This document shows, one piece after another, positions 42,721 through 56,354 of a stretch of DNA of 64,000 nt. The notes below the pieces were generated by a model. The model did no database searches and was not told the DNA's origin. It saw nothing but the letters and a program-made list of their open reading frames with translations. The stretch is taken from contig JAZGUH010000058.1 in the NCBI GenBank assembly GCA_037893225.1, positions 248,001-312,000 of the forward strand, given 5' to 3'. The position numbers were made by a program, and so were the translations under genes. This stretch comes from Hippasteria phrygiana. Taxonomy: Eukaryota > Echinodermata > Asteroidea > Valvatida > Goniasteridae. Every line of letters starts with the position of its first letter. Position 1 is the first letter of the stretch.

Positions 42721-43334
42721 AAGCGTTGGAAGGGTATTTAGTACAAGGAAAGTCCTTGTCTATTTTTTGTTTTTTTTGTTTTGTAGGCCAAACGGAGAAC
42801 CTGTTAAGAGAGTTCAGTTTGCTTAAATATTAAAGACAATGATTAAATTAATAGTTTAGACTCGCTGGTATACACCATCCATACCTTATCTCTTGGCTAC
42901 TCCGATGCGTAAATCCGAGAAATGGGGTGATGGCAGTCTGATGCTTTCAAAGCATACTTTCGGCTGTAAAGCAAAGGTTCAACCGTAGTTGGTCCTGCTT
43001 AATCCAGTAACTTCTAGCCAGATGGCGTTTATTTTCAGCAATTTCTTTTTCTTTTCTTTTCTTTTCCCTATTTTGTGGGGGAGCCGCCCAATGCAAGGCT
43101 GCTGCATTCGGCGACTAATGGCGTTGTGCCCCTCAAAATGGGAAAAGGCTGCCACATGTACCGAATTTAATCCTTTAAAGTTGCTTAATTAATGGAGGGT
43201 GAAGTTCACCTTTAATTAGACGGTTGAAGCTAGTAATAATTATTGTCAGAATTTATTAAGCCAAACATTGTTTATTGTGGTTATGTTCAGTAACGTGAAT
43301 ATTTACACAGAAATTGTAAAATTGTAAAACAAAA
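42721..43334. other. Spacer before the Helitron-like arrays
   Basis: It has a (CTTTT)n tract (43048-43070) and AT-rich text, with no exon. It ends TTGTAAAACAAAA directly before CTAG at 43335. Confidence 0.45.
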
Positions 43335-46300
43335 CTAGACATCTTGCGTCTCTTGCAAACAGACGCAGGGCTTTTCCGTTTTTCTGTTATATTAAGCACA
43401 AAGCTCCATCACTTCTATGTCTTTTGCTACTTCAAACTTGACCTTTAAGCGTGACGCCATCCTGACTTCTTTCTTGGTCATGTAATTTCCATTATAGGAT
43501 ATATATGACAAACTTGTTTAAGACCTTAGGCTGTTATGTGGCGCAAGTCCCGGTTAGAAATTACATAAAAAATTTAAAAAACCTAACAATCAACATAAAA
43601 TCGTAGGATAGCGTCGTCATGACGTCACATATTCGGAACGTGGTCTTTGCTTGTGTCAAGATTGCAGTCAATCTGATCAATGACAGTTTAAAAAAATTGA
43701 AAAAAATGAAAAATTCCTACAAAATCAGCCAATCACGTCACTTCAGATTTTACAAATTTTCATAACGATCCACTTACTCTCATGTGTTTTTTAAAAGGGC
43801 ATTTTGATGACGTCAGGATGATGTTACACATTTTAACATACATAACTCTGACCTAATGAATTGATTACAAAAAGGAATTTCGAATTTATTATATTCTGTT
43901 AATGAGATATGGCTTAAAATTTCAAAATCTTAAAAAAAATATACAAATAATTTGATGGTCATCATGACTAAAAAAATAACAGAAAATCAGCCGATGACGT
44001 CATCATGACGTCACCTCGGATTTTACATGCTAGTATCACTATCTACTTACCCACCAATTTTTATGACGCTCGGACCAACCCTTATATGTGTTTCAAAAAG
44101 CCTATTTTTGATGACGTAATGATGACGTCACACAATTTTCACATTTATGTAAAGGAATATAGGAGCTAACAAAGCTATTACAAAAAGAATTTTGAATTTA
44201 GCATGTTCTGTTGGTGAGATATGGCTTTAAGAAACTTTGAAGTTCAAAAACTTAAAAATTACTATAAAATCGTATGATGACGTCATCATGACGTCATGTC
44301 AATTTTCATCTATAAACCTGCTGGCCTACTTAGATATTACATTTCAACTTAATCGAGCTTGTACTTTTGTAGATATGGCTTCAAAAACTGCCCCTTTAAG
44401 ATGACGTCACGTGACATGTGATGACATCATGATAATGTCATGTCAATTTTCAGCTATAAACCTACTGGGCTACCTAGATATTACTTTTCAACTTAATCGA
44501 ACTTGTAATTTTGTATATATATGGCTTCAAAAACTGCCCCTTTAAGGTGACGTCACGTGGCATGTCATGACGTCATCAAGAGGTAAAAGTTCGGCACACA
44601 TTGTGAGCAGTTAGTCTAAGTGTCTGCCAAGTTTAAAAGTACCCAAAGTGCCGGTAAGAAAGAAAACGTGTACAAATGCTATAGGCAATAATCTAGCGAG
44701 TGCCCCTTTAAGATGACACCACGTGACATGTTATGACTTGATCATAACGTCATGTCAATTTTCATCTATAACACCAGGTGGCATACCTTACGTTCCAACT
44801 GAATCGGACTTGTACTTTTGTAGATATATGGCTTCGAAAAATGCCCCTTTAAGATGACGTCACGTGACATGTGATGACGTCATCAGGACGTAAAAGTTCG
44901 GCACACATTGTGAGCAGTTGGGGTAAGTGTCTGCCAAGTTTAAAAGTAGCCAATGTGGCCGGTAAGAAAGTAAACGTTTACAAATGCTATGGGCAATATT
45001 CTATCGACTTGAAAAAAGATTTTTTTTATGACGTCATCATGACGTCACACAATTTTCGCTTTTTAGGGCATATCTTTGAGACATACCAAAGCTATAACAA
45101 AAATAATTTTGAAAATATCTTGTTTTGTTCGCTAGATATAGTGAAAAGAATGTTACGATTATAAAACTTCAAGAATTCAGCGACTTGAAAAAAGACTACA
45201 AATCAACCCCTTTTATAAACAGCATGCACATTTAAGCCATGGTTATCAGCCCTTCCCAGAATTCCTTTGTGTTATATTGAATTTGGTCTACATTTTGAAA
45301 TGGCTCCTATTTCTTACTTGAGTGAGCCACGATCACGAAATTTTGGAATTAGGTACAGGAAAATTCAATGTATACATTTTTGTAATCAGATTGACCCTTA
45401 CATGCGTTTAAAAAAAAAAATATTGTTGATGACGTCATCATGACGTCACACAATTTTCGCCATTTAGGGCATATCTTTGAGACATACCAAAGCTGTAACA
45501 AAAATAATTTTGAAAATAACTTGTTTTGTTCGCTAGATATATTGAAAAGAATGTTACGATTTTAAAACTTCAAAAATTCAGCGACTTGAAAAAAGACTAG
45601 AAATCAACCCCTTTTATAAACAGCAAGCTCATAATAGCCATGGTTATCAGCCCGTCCCAGAATTCCTTTGTGTTATATTGAATTTGGTCTAAATTTTGAA
45701 ATGGCTGTCATTTCTTACTTGAGTGAGCCACGATCATGAAATTTTGGAATTGGGTACAGAAAAATACAATGTATACATTTTTGTAATCGGATTGACCCTT
45801 ACATGCGTTAAAAAAACAACATATTTTTGATGACGTCATCATGACGTCACACAATTTTCGCCTTTTAGGGCATATCTTTGAGACATACCAAAGCTATAAG
45901 AAAAAGAATTTTGAAAATATCTTGTTTTGTTCGCTAGATATATTGAAAAGAATGTTACGATTTTAATACTTCAAAAATTCAGCGACTTGAAAAAAGACTA
46001 GAAATCAACCCTTTTATAAACAGCAAGCTCATAATAGCCATGGTTATCAGCCCGTCCCAGAATTCCTTTGTGTTATATTGAATTTGGTCTAAATTTTGAA
46101 ATGGCTGTTATTTCTTACTTGAGTGAGCCACGATCATGAAATTTTGGAATTGGGTACAGAAAAATACAATGTATACATTTTTGTAATCAGATTGACCCTT
46201 ACATGCGTTTTAAAAAAAAAATATTGTTGATGACGTCATCATGACGTCACACAATTTTCGCCATTTAGGGCATATCTTTGAGACATACCAAAGCTGTAAC

Positions 46301-46952
46301 AAAAATAATTTTGAAAATATCTTGTTTTGTTCGCTAGATATATTGAAAAGAATGTTACGATTTTAAAACTTCAAAAATTCAGCGACTTGAAAAAAGACTA
46401 GAAATCAACCCCTTTTATAAACAGCAAGCTCATAATAGCCATGGTTATCAGCCCGTCCCAGAATTCCTTTGTGTTATATTGAATTTGGTCTAAATTTTGA
46501 AATGGCTGTCATTTCTTACTTGAGTGAGCCACGATCATGAAATTTTGGAATTGGGTACAGGAAAATTCAATATATACATTTTTGTAATCGGATCGACCCT
46601 TACATGCGTTAACAAAAAAACACATTTTTGATGACGTCATCATGACGTCACACAATTTTCGCAATTTAGGGCATATCTTTGAGACATACCAAAGCTATAA
46701 GAAAAAGAATTTTGAAAATATCTTGTTTTGTTCGCTAGATATATTTAAAAGAATGTTACGATTTTAAAAATTCAAAAATTCATAAAAAATCACGTGATGA
46801 CGTCATCACGACGTCACTCAACGACATACAATTTCAGCTTAGGGTCTATGTTTGATGTAAGTTTGGTTAGGTTCTGAGGTTTTTTAAGACCTAAAGTGCC
46901 GCCGACAAAATTCGTGTACAAAGTCTATGGGATTTTGGTCAGAACTAAAAGA
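43335..46952 (-). mobile_element. Helitron-like element A
   Basis: On the minus strand it ends ...GCGTCTGTTTGCAAGAGACG, CAAGATGTCTAG: stem GCGTCT/AGACGC and a CTAG terminus followed by T. It starts TCTTTTAGTTCTGACC at 46952. The 3' third (low coordinates) has unique text and a unit of about 130 bp with TGACGTCACGTGAC. The 5' part has five units of about 400 bp, each starting at TGACGTCATCATGACGTCA (45028, 45429, 45830, 46230, 46629). No long ORF. Confidence 0.65.
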
Positions 46953-46978
46953 AGAAGAAGAAGAAGAAGAAAAAAAAA

Positions 46979-49900
46979 CTAGACATCTTGCGTCTCTTGC
47001 AAACAGACGCAGGGCTTTTCCGTTTTTCTGTTATATTAAGCACAAAGCTCCATCACTTCTATGTCTTTTGCTACTTCAAACTTGACCTTTAAGCGTGACG
47101 CCATCCTGACTTCTTTCTTGGTCATGTAATTTCCATTATAGGATATATATGACAAACTTGTTTAAGACCTTAGGCTGTTATGTGGCGCAAGTCCCGGTTA
47201 GAAATTACATAAAAAATTTAAAAAAACCTAACAATCAACATAAAATCGTAGGATAGCGTCGTCATGACGTCACATATTCGGAACGTGGTCTTGGCTTGTG
47301 TCAAGATTGCAGTCAATCTGATCAATGACAGTTTAAAAAAATTGAAAAAAATGAAAAATTCCTACAAAATCAGCCAATCACGTCACTTCAGATTTTACAA
47401 ATTTTCATAACGATCCACTTACTCTCATGTGTTTTTTAAAAGGGCATTTTGATGACGTCAGGATGATGTTACACATTTTAACATACATAACTCTGACCTA
47501 ATGAATTGATTACAAAAAGGAATTTCGAATTTATTATATTCTGTTAATGAGATATGGCTTAAAATTTCAAAACCTTAAAAAAAATATACAAATAATTTGA
47601 TGGTCATCATGACTAAAAAATTAACAGAAAATCAGCCGATGACGTCATCATGACGTCACCTCGGATTTTACATGCTAGTATCACTATCTACTTACCCACC
47701 AATTTTTATGACGCTCGGACCAACCCTTATATGTCTTTCAAAAAGCCTATTTTTGATGACGTAATGATGACGTCACACAATTTTCACATTTATGTAAAGG
47801 AATATAGGAGCTAACAAAGCTATTACAAAAAGAATTTTGAATTTAGCATGTTCTGTTGGTGAGATATGGCTTGAAGAAACTTTGAAGTTCAAAAACTTAA
47901 AAATTACTATAAAATCGTATGATGACGTCATCATGACGTCATGTCAATTTTCATCTATAAACCTGCTGGCCTACTTAGATATTACATTTCAACTTAATCG
48001 AGCTTGCACTTTTGTAGATATGGCTTCAAAAACTGCCCCTTTAAGATGACGTCACGTGACATGTGATGACGTCATCATAACGTCAATTCAATTTGTATCT
48101 ATAAACCAACTGGGCTACCTAGATATTACTTTTGAACTTAATCGGACTTGTGCTTTTGTAGACATATGGCTTCAAAAACTGCCCCTTTAAGATGACGTCA
48201 CGTGGCATGTCATGACGTCATCAAGAGGTAAAAGTTCGGCACACATTGTGAGCAGTTAGTCTAAGTGTCTGCCAAGTTTAAAAGTACCCAAAGTGCCGGT
48301 AAGAAAGAAAACGTGTACAAATGCTATAGGCAATAATCTAGCGAGTGCCCCTTTAAGATGACACCACGTGACATGTTATGACTTGATCATAACGTCATGT
48401 CAATTTTCATCTATAACACCAGGTGGCATACCTTACGTTCCAACTGAATCGGACTTGTACTTTTGTAGATATATGGCTTCGAAAAATGCCCCTTTAAGAT
48501 GACGTCACGTGACATGTGATGACGTCATCAGGACGTAAAAGTTCGGCACACATTGTGAGCAGTTGGGGTAAGTGTCTGCCAAGTTTAAAAGTAGCCAATG
48601 TGGCCGGTAAGAAAGTAAACGTTTACAAATGCTATGGGCAATATTCTATCGACTTGAAAAAAGAATTTTTTTATGACGTCATCATGACGTCACACAATTT
48701 TCGCTTTTTAGGGCATATCTTTGAGACATACCAAAGCTATAACAAAAATAATTTTGAAAATTTCTTGTTTTGTTCGCTAGATATAGTGAAAAGAATGTTA
48801 CGATTATAAAACTTCAAGAATTCAGCGACTTGAAAAAAGACTACAAAACAACCCCTTTTATAAACAGCATGCACATTTAAGCCATGGTTATCAGCCCTTC
48901 CCAGAATTCCTTTGTGTTATATTGAATTTGGTCTACATTTTGAAATGGCTCCTATTTCTTACTTGAGTGAGCCACGATCACGAAATTTTGGAATTAGGTA
49001 CAGGAAAATTCAGTGTATACATTTTTGTAATCAGATTGACCCTTACATGCGTTTTAAAAAAAAAATATTGTTGATGACGTCATCATGACGTCACACAATT
49101 TTCGCCATTTAGGGCATATCTTTGAGACATACCAAAGCTGTAACAAAAATAATTTTGAAAATATCTTGTTTTGTTCGCTAGATATATTGAAAAGAATGTT
49201 ACGATTTTAAAACTTCAAAAATTCAGCGACTTGAAAAAAGACAAGAAATCAACCCCTTTTATAAACAGCAAGCTCATAATAGCCATGGTTATCAGCCCGT
49301 CCCAGAATTCCTTTGTGTTATATTGAATTTGGTCTAAATTTTGAAATGGCTGTCATTTCTTACTTGAGTGAGCCACGATCATGAAATTTTGGAATTGGGT
49401 ACAGAAAAATACAATGTATACATTTTTGTAATCGGATTGACCCTTACATGCGTTAAAAAAAAAACACATTTTTGATGACGTCATCATGACGTCACACAAT
49501 TTTCGCCTTTTAGGGCATATCTTTGAGACATACCAAAGCTATAACAAAAAGAATTTTGAAAATATCTTGTTTTGTTCGCTAGATATATTGAAAAGAATGT
49601 TACGATTTTAATACTTCAAAAATTCAGCGACTTGAAAAAAGACTAGAAATCAACCCCTTTTATAAACAGCAAGCTCATAATAGCCATGGTTATCAGCCCG
49701 TCCCAGAATTCCTTTGTGTTATATTGAATTTGGTCTAAATTTTGAAATGGCTGTTATTTCTTACTTGAGTGAGCCACGATCATGAAATTTTGGAATTGGG
49801 TACAGAAAAATACAATGTATACATTTTTGTAATCAGATTGACCCTTACATGCGTTTAAAAAAATAAATATTGTTGATGACGTCATCATGACGTCACACAA

Positions 49901-50598
49901 TTTTCGCCTTTTAGGGCATATCTTTGAGACATACCAAAGCTATAACAAAAAGAATTTTGAAAATATCTTGTTTTGTTCGCTAGATATATTGAAAAGAATG
50001 TTACGATTTTAATACTTCAAAAATTCAGCGACTTGAAAAAAGACTAGAAATCAACCCCTTTTATAAACAGCAAGCTCATAATAGCCATGGTTATCAGCCC
50101 GTCCCAGAATTCCTTTGTGTTATATTGAATTTGGTCTAAATTTTGAAATGGCTGTCATTTCTTACTTGAGTGAGCCACGATCATGAAATTTTGGAATTGG
50201 GTACAGGAAAATTCAATATATACATTTTTGTAATCGGATTGACCCTTACATGCGTTAACAAAAAAACACATTTTTGATGACGTCATCATGACGTCACACA
50301 ATTTTCGCAATTTAGGGCATATCTTTGAGACATACCAAAGCTATAAGAAAAATAATTTTGAAAATATCTTGTTTTGTTCGCTAGATATATTTAAAAGAAT
50401 GTTACGATTTTAAAAATTCAAAAATTCATAAAAAATCACGTGATGACGTCAGCACGACGTCACTCTACGACATACAATTTCAGCTTAGGGTCTATGTTTG
50501 ATGTAAGTTTGGTTAGGTTCTGACGTTTTTTAAGACCTAAAGTGCCGCCGACAAAATTCGTGTACAAAGTCTATGGGATTTTGGTCAGAACTAAAAGA
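46979..50598 (-). mobile_element. Helitron-like element A', near-identical to A
   Basis: It repeats element A over its whole length with an offset of 3,644 bp at the 3' end. Differences are sparse single bases and small A-run changes, and one 15-base difference near 48066-48085. Five 400-bp units are at 48673, 49073, 49475, 49876 and 50278. It is joined to A by a (GAA)n and A-run spacer of 26 bases. Confidence 0.7.
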
Positions 50599-50606
50599 AG
50601 AAGAAA

Positions 50607-50842
50607 CTAGACATCTTGCGTCTCTTGCAAACAGACGCAGGGCTTTTCCGTTTTTCTGTTAATTCAGCACAAAACTCCATCACTTCTATGCCTTTTGCTA
50701 CTCCAAACTTGACCGTTAAGCGTGACGCCATCGTGACTTCTTAAATCTTGGTCATGTAATTTCCATTATAGAATATATATGACAAATTTGTTTTTAAGAC
50801 CTTAGGCTGTTATATGGCGCAAGTCCCGGTTACAAATTAATA
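50607..50842 (-). mobile_element. Helitron-like element B, 3' end only
   Basis: It shares the first 230 bases of A (CTAGACATCTTGCGTCTC, CACTTCTATGCCTTTTGCTA, AAGTCCCGGTTACAAATT). It stops where the next CTAG terminus begins, so it has been cut short by the next element or arose as a truncated copy. Confidence 0.6.
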
Positions 50843-50847
50843 AAAAA

Positions 50848-52888
50848 CTAGACATAGTGTGTCTGTTTTCCGTTTTTGCTTTTTCTTTGGTGAAAGATTG
50901 TTTTGTTGCGTGAGACGTAGTTTTTCTATATTACTAAAGTACGTTGTTTTACAGAATAAAAACAGTATTGAGTTTCGTAGGCCTATACTATATTTGTCAG
51001 CCAAAAGAAACTGAGGGTGGAAAACATTGATCGAAATATCATTTAAAACATTTTCAACCTGCCGCTAGAGGGCGCTCTAACATTATATGACGTTACCGGT
51101 TATGATTTTTTGAAATACAACCTAGCATCTTTTTCCATTTTTAAATTATAAGGCACTTCTGGTTTAGACCGGAAGGAAGGGTCACGTGACTTTGCACGTA
51201 ATATCAAAAATGAAGACCCTGGATTATTCTATCAGTTCCCATAAAAAGCAAAATGAGATCTCTCTTGATTGATTTTATATTAATTTTCAAAGATTAAACT
51301 TTCAAATTATAAGGCACTTCCAGTTTAGACCGGAAGGAAGGGTCACGTGACTTTGCACGTAATATCAAAAATAAAGACCCTGGATTATCATATCAGTTCC
51401 CGTAAAAATCAAAATCTGATCTCCCGCGATTGACTTTATATTGATTTTCAAAGATTAAACTTTCAAATTATAAGGCACTTACGGTTTGGACCGGAAGGAA
51501 GGGTCATGTGACTTTGCACGTAATGTAAAAATGAAGACCCTGAATTATTATATCAGTTCCCGTAAAAAGCAAAATCAGATCTCTCTTGATTGATTTTATT
51601 TTGATTTTCAAAGATTAAACTTTCAAATTATAAGGCACTTCCGGTTTGGACCGGAAGGAAGGGTCACGTGACTTTGCACGTAATATCAAAAATGAAGACC
51701 CTGGATTATTCTATCAGTTCCCGTAAAAACAAAAATCAGATCTCTCTGTTTGATTCTATATTGATTTTCAAAGATGAAACTTTCAAATTATAAGGTACAT
51801 CCGGTTTGGACCGGAAGGAAGGGTCAGGTGATTTTGCACGTTATATAAAAAATGAAGACCCTGGATTATTATATCAGTTCCCGTAAAAAGCAAAATCAGA
51901 TCTCTCTTGATTGATTTTATTTTGATTTTCAAAGATTAAACTTTCAAATTATAAGGCACTTCCGGTTTGGACCGGAAGGAAGGGTCACGTGACTTTGCAC
52001 GTAATATCAAAAATGAAGACCCTGTATTATTCTATCAGTTACCGTAAAAATCTAAATCATATCTCTCTCGATTGATTTTATATGGATTTTCAAAGATTAA
52101 ATCTAGAAATCTTTGATTCCTTGTAATCCAATATTTGATGACGTCATCGTGACGTCATTATCAGAAAGTTCGAGAGCTATGTTAACTCTGCCATCTGAAG
52201 CAAATATCTGGATTATATCTCTCGCAGTTGATTTTTCAGCAATTTTGTAATGTTTAAAGGTCTTTTCATTGCAACTTCCGGTCTGATGACGTCATCAATC
52301 TGAGCCCTTGCACACGTGTTGCCTGCATGAAGGTCATCAAATATATCAATTATAAAGGGATTACCGCAAACTTCGCCACACACATCAACTGAAAGTTCAT
52401 TTTGAACATTTTTAAAACTGCCGCTAGAGGGCGCTCAAACATTTTATGACGTCATAAGTAATTTTCTTGTGAAGTACAACCTTGGCGGAGACTAACATTG
52501 TTGAAAGCAAGTTCACATCTTTTTCCACTTTCAAATTATAGGGCACTTCCGGTTTGGACCGGAAGGAAGGGTCACGTGATTTGACGCACACGAGATCAAA
52601 TGAAGATCCTGGTTTATACTATCGATTGACACTAAAACCAAGATCAGGGGGCTCACGGTTGATTTTATATAGCATTTTAAAGATTAAAAATATTTATCTT
52701 AAATCGCTTGTAATATGACACGTGATGACGTCATCATGACGTCACACTAAGAGAAACAATTTCAGTTGAGGGTCTTTGTTTGTGTTAAGTTTGGTTAAGA
52801 TTTGAGTTTGTTTAGTGACCAAAGTGCCGCCGACAAAATTCGTGTACAAAGTCTATGGGATTTGGGGTAGAACTAAAATAGGAAAAAG
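50848..52888 (-). mobile_element. Helitron-like element C with CCGGAAGG satellite
   Basis: The CTAG end at 50848 is followed by ACATAGTGTGTCTG. Inside are six units of about 160 bp (51140-52090), then text with TGACGTCATC pairs (52138, 52725). The 5' end is shared with A: GTGCCGCCGACAAAATTCGT, GTACAAAGTCTATGGGATTT, then TCTTTTTCC in reverse. Confidence 0.6.
51140..52090. repeat. About 160-bp satellite, six units
   Basis: Each unit has GGTTTGGACCGGAAGGAAGG, GTCACGTGACTTTGCACGTA, AAAATGAAGACCCTGGATTA and AGATTAAACTTTCAAATTAT. Units start near 51155, 51320, 51480, 51638, 51797 and 51958. Single diverged units are at about 52545 and 54185. Confidence 0.75.
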
Positions 52889-52904
52889 AAAAAAAAAAAA
52901 AAAA

Positions 52905-54516
52905 CTAGACATCTTGCGTCTCTTGCCAACAGACGCAGGGCTTTTCCATTTTCTGTTATATTTAGCACAAAACTCCATCACTTTTATGTCTTTTGCTACT
53001 CGAAACTTGACCTTTAAGCGTTATGCCATCATGACTTATTTCTTGGTCATGTAATTTTCATTATAGGATATATATGACAAGTTTAAGACCTTAGATTGTT
53101 AAATGACAAAAGTCCCGGTTACAAATTGCATTAAAAACTCAAAAATCTAAAAATTAACACAAAATCGTCAGATAGCGTCATCGTGATGTCGTATCAATTT
53201 TCATCTTTACCACTTGCTTTTATTATTCTATCAATTCCCATAAAAACAAAAATCAGATCTCTCATGGTTGATTTTCCATTGATTTTCAAAGATTAAATCA
53301 AGAAATCTTTGATTGCTTGTAATCTGATATCTGATGACGTCATCGTGACGTCATTATTAGAAAGCTCGAGAGCTATGTTAACTCTGCCATCTGAAGCAAA
53401 TATCTGGATTATATCTCTCGCGGTTGATTCTTTTGCAATTTCTTAAGGTTTAAAGGTATTTTCATTGCAACTTCCGGTCTGGTGACGTCATCAATCTTTA
53501 TTCCCTCAACTTGTTCTTTATAGCATGAAGCCGATTATATACATCAATTATAAAGTTATTTCAGCAAACATCGCCACACACATCGACTGATTATTCATTT
53601 TAAACATTTACAACCTGCCGCTTGAGGGCGCTCGAACATTTTATGATGTCCAGGTAATTTTTTGTGAAGTACAACCTAGGCGGAGACTAACATCGTTGAA
53701 AGCAAGTTCACATCTTTTTCTACTTTTAAATTATGAGGCACTTTCGGTTTCAACGGGAAGGAAAGGTCACGTGATTTTGCTTGTAATATCAAATATGAAG
53801 ACCTTGTTTATTCTATCATAAAAAGCAAAATCAGATCTCTCTCGATTGATTTTATATTGATTTTCAAAGATTAAATCTAGAAATCTTTGATTGCTTGTAA
53901 TCCTATATCTGATGACTTTATCGTGATGTCATTATCAGAAAGCTCGAGAACGGAGCTATGTTAACTATAAGCAAATATCTGGATTACATTTCTCGCGGTT
54001 GATTTTTGAGCACTTTTTGAAGGTCTAAATCGGCTGATTATCCATTAAAAAAAATTCAACCTGCCGCTAGAGGGCTCTTGAACATTTTATGACGTCACCG
54101 GCAATTTGTTTTGTGAAGTACAACCTAGGCAAAGACTAACATCGTTGAAAGCAAGTTCATATCTTTTTCCACTTCCAAACTATATGGCACTTCCGGTTTG
54201 GTTCGGAAGGAAGGGTAACGTGATTTGACGCACACTAGATAAAATGAAGATCCTTGTTTATACTATCAATTGACACTAAAACCAAGATCAGGGGTCTCAC
54301 GGGTGATTTTATATAGCATTTTAAAGATTAAAAATATTTATCTTAAATGGCTTGTAATATGACACCGGATGACGTCATCATGACGTCACTCTTCGAGACA
54401 CGACTTTGCTATAGGGTCTATGTCTGTGCAAATTTAGACTAAGGTCCGAGGTTGTTTGATGACCAAATTGCCAGTCAGAAAATCTATGCACAAAGTCTAT
54501 AGGGTTTGGGATAGAA
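52905..54516 (-). mobile_element. Helitron-like element D
   Basis: The 3' end (CTAGACATCTTGCGTCTC) is as in A. The middle is as in C (CCGCTTGAGGGCGCTC, TGATGACGTCATCGTGACGT). The 5' end is ACAAAGTCTATAGGGTTTGG then ATAGAA, directly touching the CTAG of element E. Confidence 0.6.
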
Positions 54517-56040
54517 CTAGAGGTTTGTTGTTTGTGGACAAACACAGAGCTGTTTCAGGGTATTTTGTGGTAGTTTAATAATGTCGGGGATTGGATTTCA
54601 ATGGTGATTAAACAAAATTTGTTTTAAATTATGTTAGATACCACATATCAACTTAATCGGACTTGTACTTCTGTAGATATATGGCTTTGAAAACTGCCAC
54701 TTTAAGATGACGTCACGTGACATGTCATGACGTCATCATAATGTCATGTCAATTTTCATTCATAAACCTGCAGACCTACCTAGATATAACATTTCAACTT
54801 AATGAAGCTTGTACTTTTGTAGATATATGGCTTCAAAAACTGGACCTTTAAGATGACGTCACGTGATATGTGATGATGTCATCATAATGTCATGTTAATT
54901 TTTATTTATAAACCTACTGGGCTACCTAGATTTTACTTTTCAACTTAATCGAACTTGTACTTTTGTAGATGTATGGCTTCAAAAACTGCACCTTTAAGAT
55001 GACGTCACGTGACATTTGATGACGTCATCATGACGTAAAAGTACGGCACACATTCTGAGCAGTTGGTCTAAGTGTCTGCCAAGTTTAAAAGTAGCCAAAG
55101 TAGCCGGTAAGAAAGAAAATGTTTACAAATGCTATCGGCAATAGTCTAGCGACTTGAAAAAAATACTAGAAATCAACCCCTTTTATAAACAGCATTCACA
55201 TTTTAGTCATGGTTATCTGCCCTTTCCAGAATTCCTTTGTGTTATATTGAATTTGGTCTACATTTTCAAATAGTTGTTATTTTTTACTTTAGTGAGGTAC
55301 GATCATGAAATTTTGGAATTAGGTAGATTTAAATTCGATGTATACATTTTTATAGTTGGCCCAATTCTGACATGTTTTAATTTGTTTGATGACGTCATCA
55401 TGACGTCACACAATTTTTCCCTTTTAGGACATATCTTTGAGACATACCAAAGCTATAACAAAAAGAATTTAAAAGATATCTTGTTTTGTTCGCTAGATAT
55501 ATTGAAAAGAATGTTACGATTTTAAAAATTCAAATTATCTAGCGACTTGAAAAAAGACTAGTAATCAACCCTTTTTTTAAACAGCTTGCACATTTTAGTC
55601 AGGATTTCTGGGAAGGGCAGATAACCCTTTGTGTTTTATTGAATTTGGTATAAATTTTGAAATGGCTGTTATTCCTTACTTGAGTGAGCCACGATCATGA
55701 AATTTTTGAATTAGGTAGAGAAAAATTCAATGTTATACATTTTTATGATCGTACCGACCCTGACATGCGTTTAAAAAAACATATTTTTTATGACGTCATC
55801 TTGACGTCACACAATTTTTCCCTTTTAGGACATATCGTTGAGACATACCAAAGCTTTAACAAAAAGACTTTTGAAAATATCTTGTTTTGTTAGCTAGATA
55901 TATTTCAAAGAATGTTACGATTTTAGAAATTCAAATTATCTAGCGACTTGAAAAAAGACCAGAAATTAACCCTTTTTATAAACAGCATGCCCATTTTAGT
56001 CATGGTTATCTGCCCTTCCCAGAATCCAGAATTCCAGAAT
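54517..56040 (-). mobile_element. Helitron-like element E, truncated
   Basis: The minus-strand 3' end has a different hairpin, TTTGTCCACAAA, then CTAGT, preceded by GAAACAGCTCTG as in elements F and G. It has units of about 130 bp and two 400-bp-type units (55388, 55795), more diverged than in A. It stops at a run of CCAGAATTCC words (56025-56050). Confidence 0.55.
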
Positions 56041-56051
56041 TCCCAGAATTC

Positions 56052-56121
56052 CATACAAAAGGTTTACCCAAATCAAATAGTGCCATCCTATTGTGTCCGC
56101 CATACCTCTAAAAGGCTAATT
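56052..56121 (-). mobile_element. MITE half, copy of 11909-11978
   Basis: The reverse complement of 11909-11978 is seen over 70 bp with about four changes (GGATGGCACTATTTGATTTG against GGAGGGCGCTATTTGATTTG). Only the left half of the palindrome is present here. Confidence 0.6.
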
Positions 56122-56190
56122 ATCTCCCGGCGCAAACATTCCATCTTCTGACTGATTACGCGGTACCCGCTGCTGCATTGGATTCGAATC

Positions 56191-56347
56191 GGCCAGCCCG
56201 GTGGTCGAGTGGTTAAGACCTGCACTATAGTAAGCATGAAGTCGTGGGTTCGAATCCTTCCCGAGTAAACCTGTGATTTTTTTCACACAGGCTCTCGGAA
56301 AGCACTGAGTATACCAGTGCTTCATAATTACGTTGGGATAGGGCAAA
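56191..56347 (+). mobile_element. tRNA-derived SINE
   Basis: The head has an A-box (GTGGTCGAGTGGTTAAG) and a B-box (GGGTTCGAATCC) with the spacing of a tRNA of the Ser/Leu type. It then has CCTGTG...CACAGG and the tail CGGAAAGCACTGAGTATACC, AGTGCTTCATAATTACG. The tail is shared with the element at 39350. There is no acceptor-stem pairing good enough for a working tRNA. Confidence 0.65.
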
Positions 56348-56354
56348 AGAGAAA

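Noticed and set aside
44871..48809. Two 97-codon proteins at 44871 and 48516 as a conserved gene pair
   Set aside because: They are identical positions in the duplicated elements A and A', so similarity reflects recent copying; only the inner 43-codon part recurs more widely.
56191..56265. Functional tRNA gene on the plus strand
   Set aside because: The acceptor stem does not pair, and the tail is a shared SINE tail.
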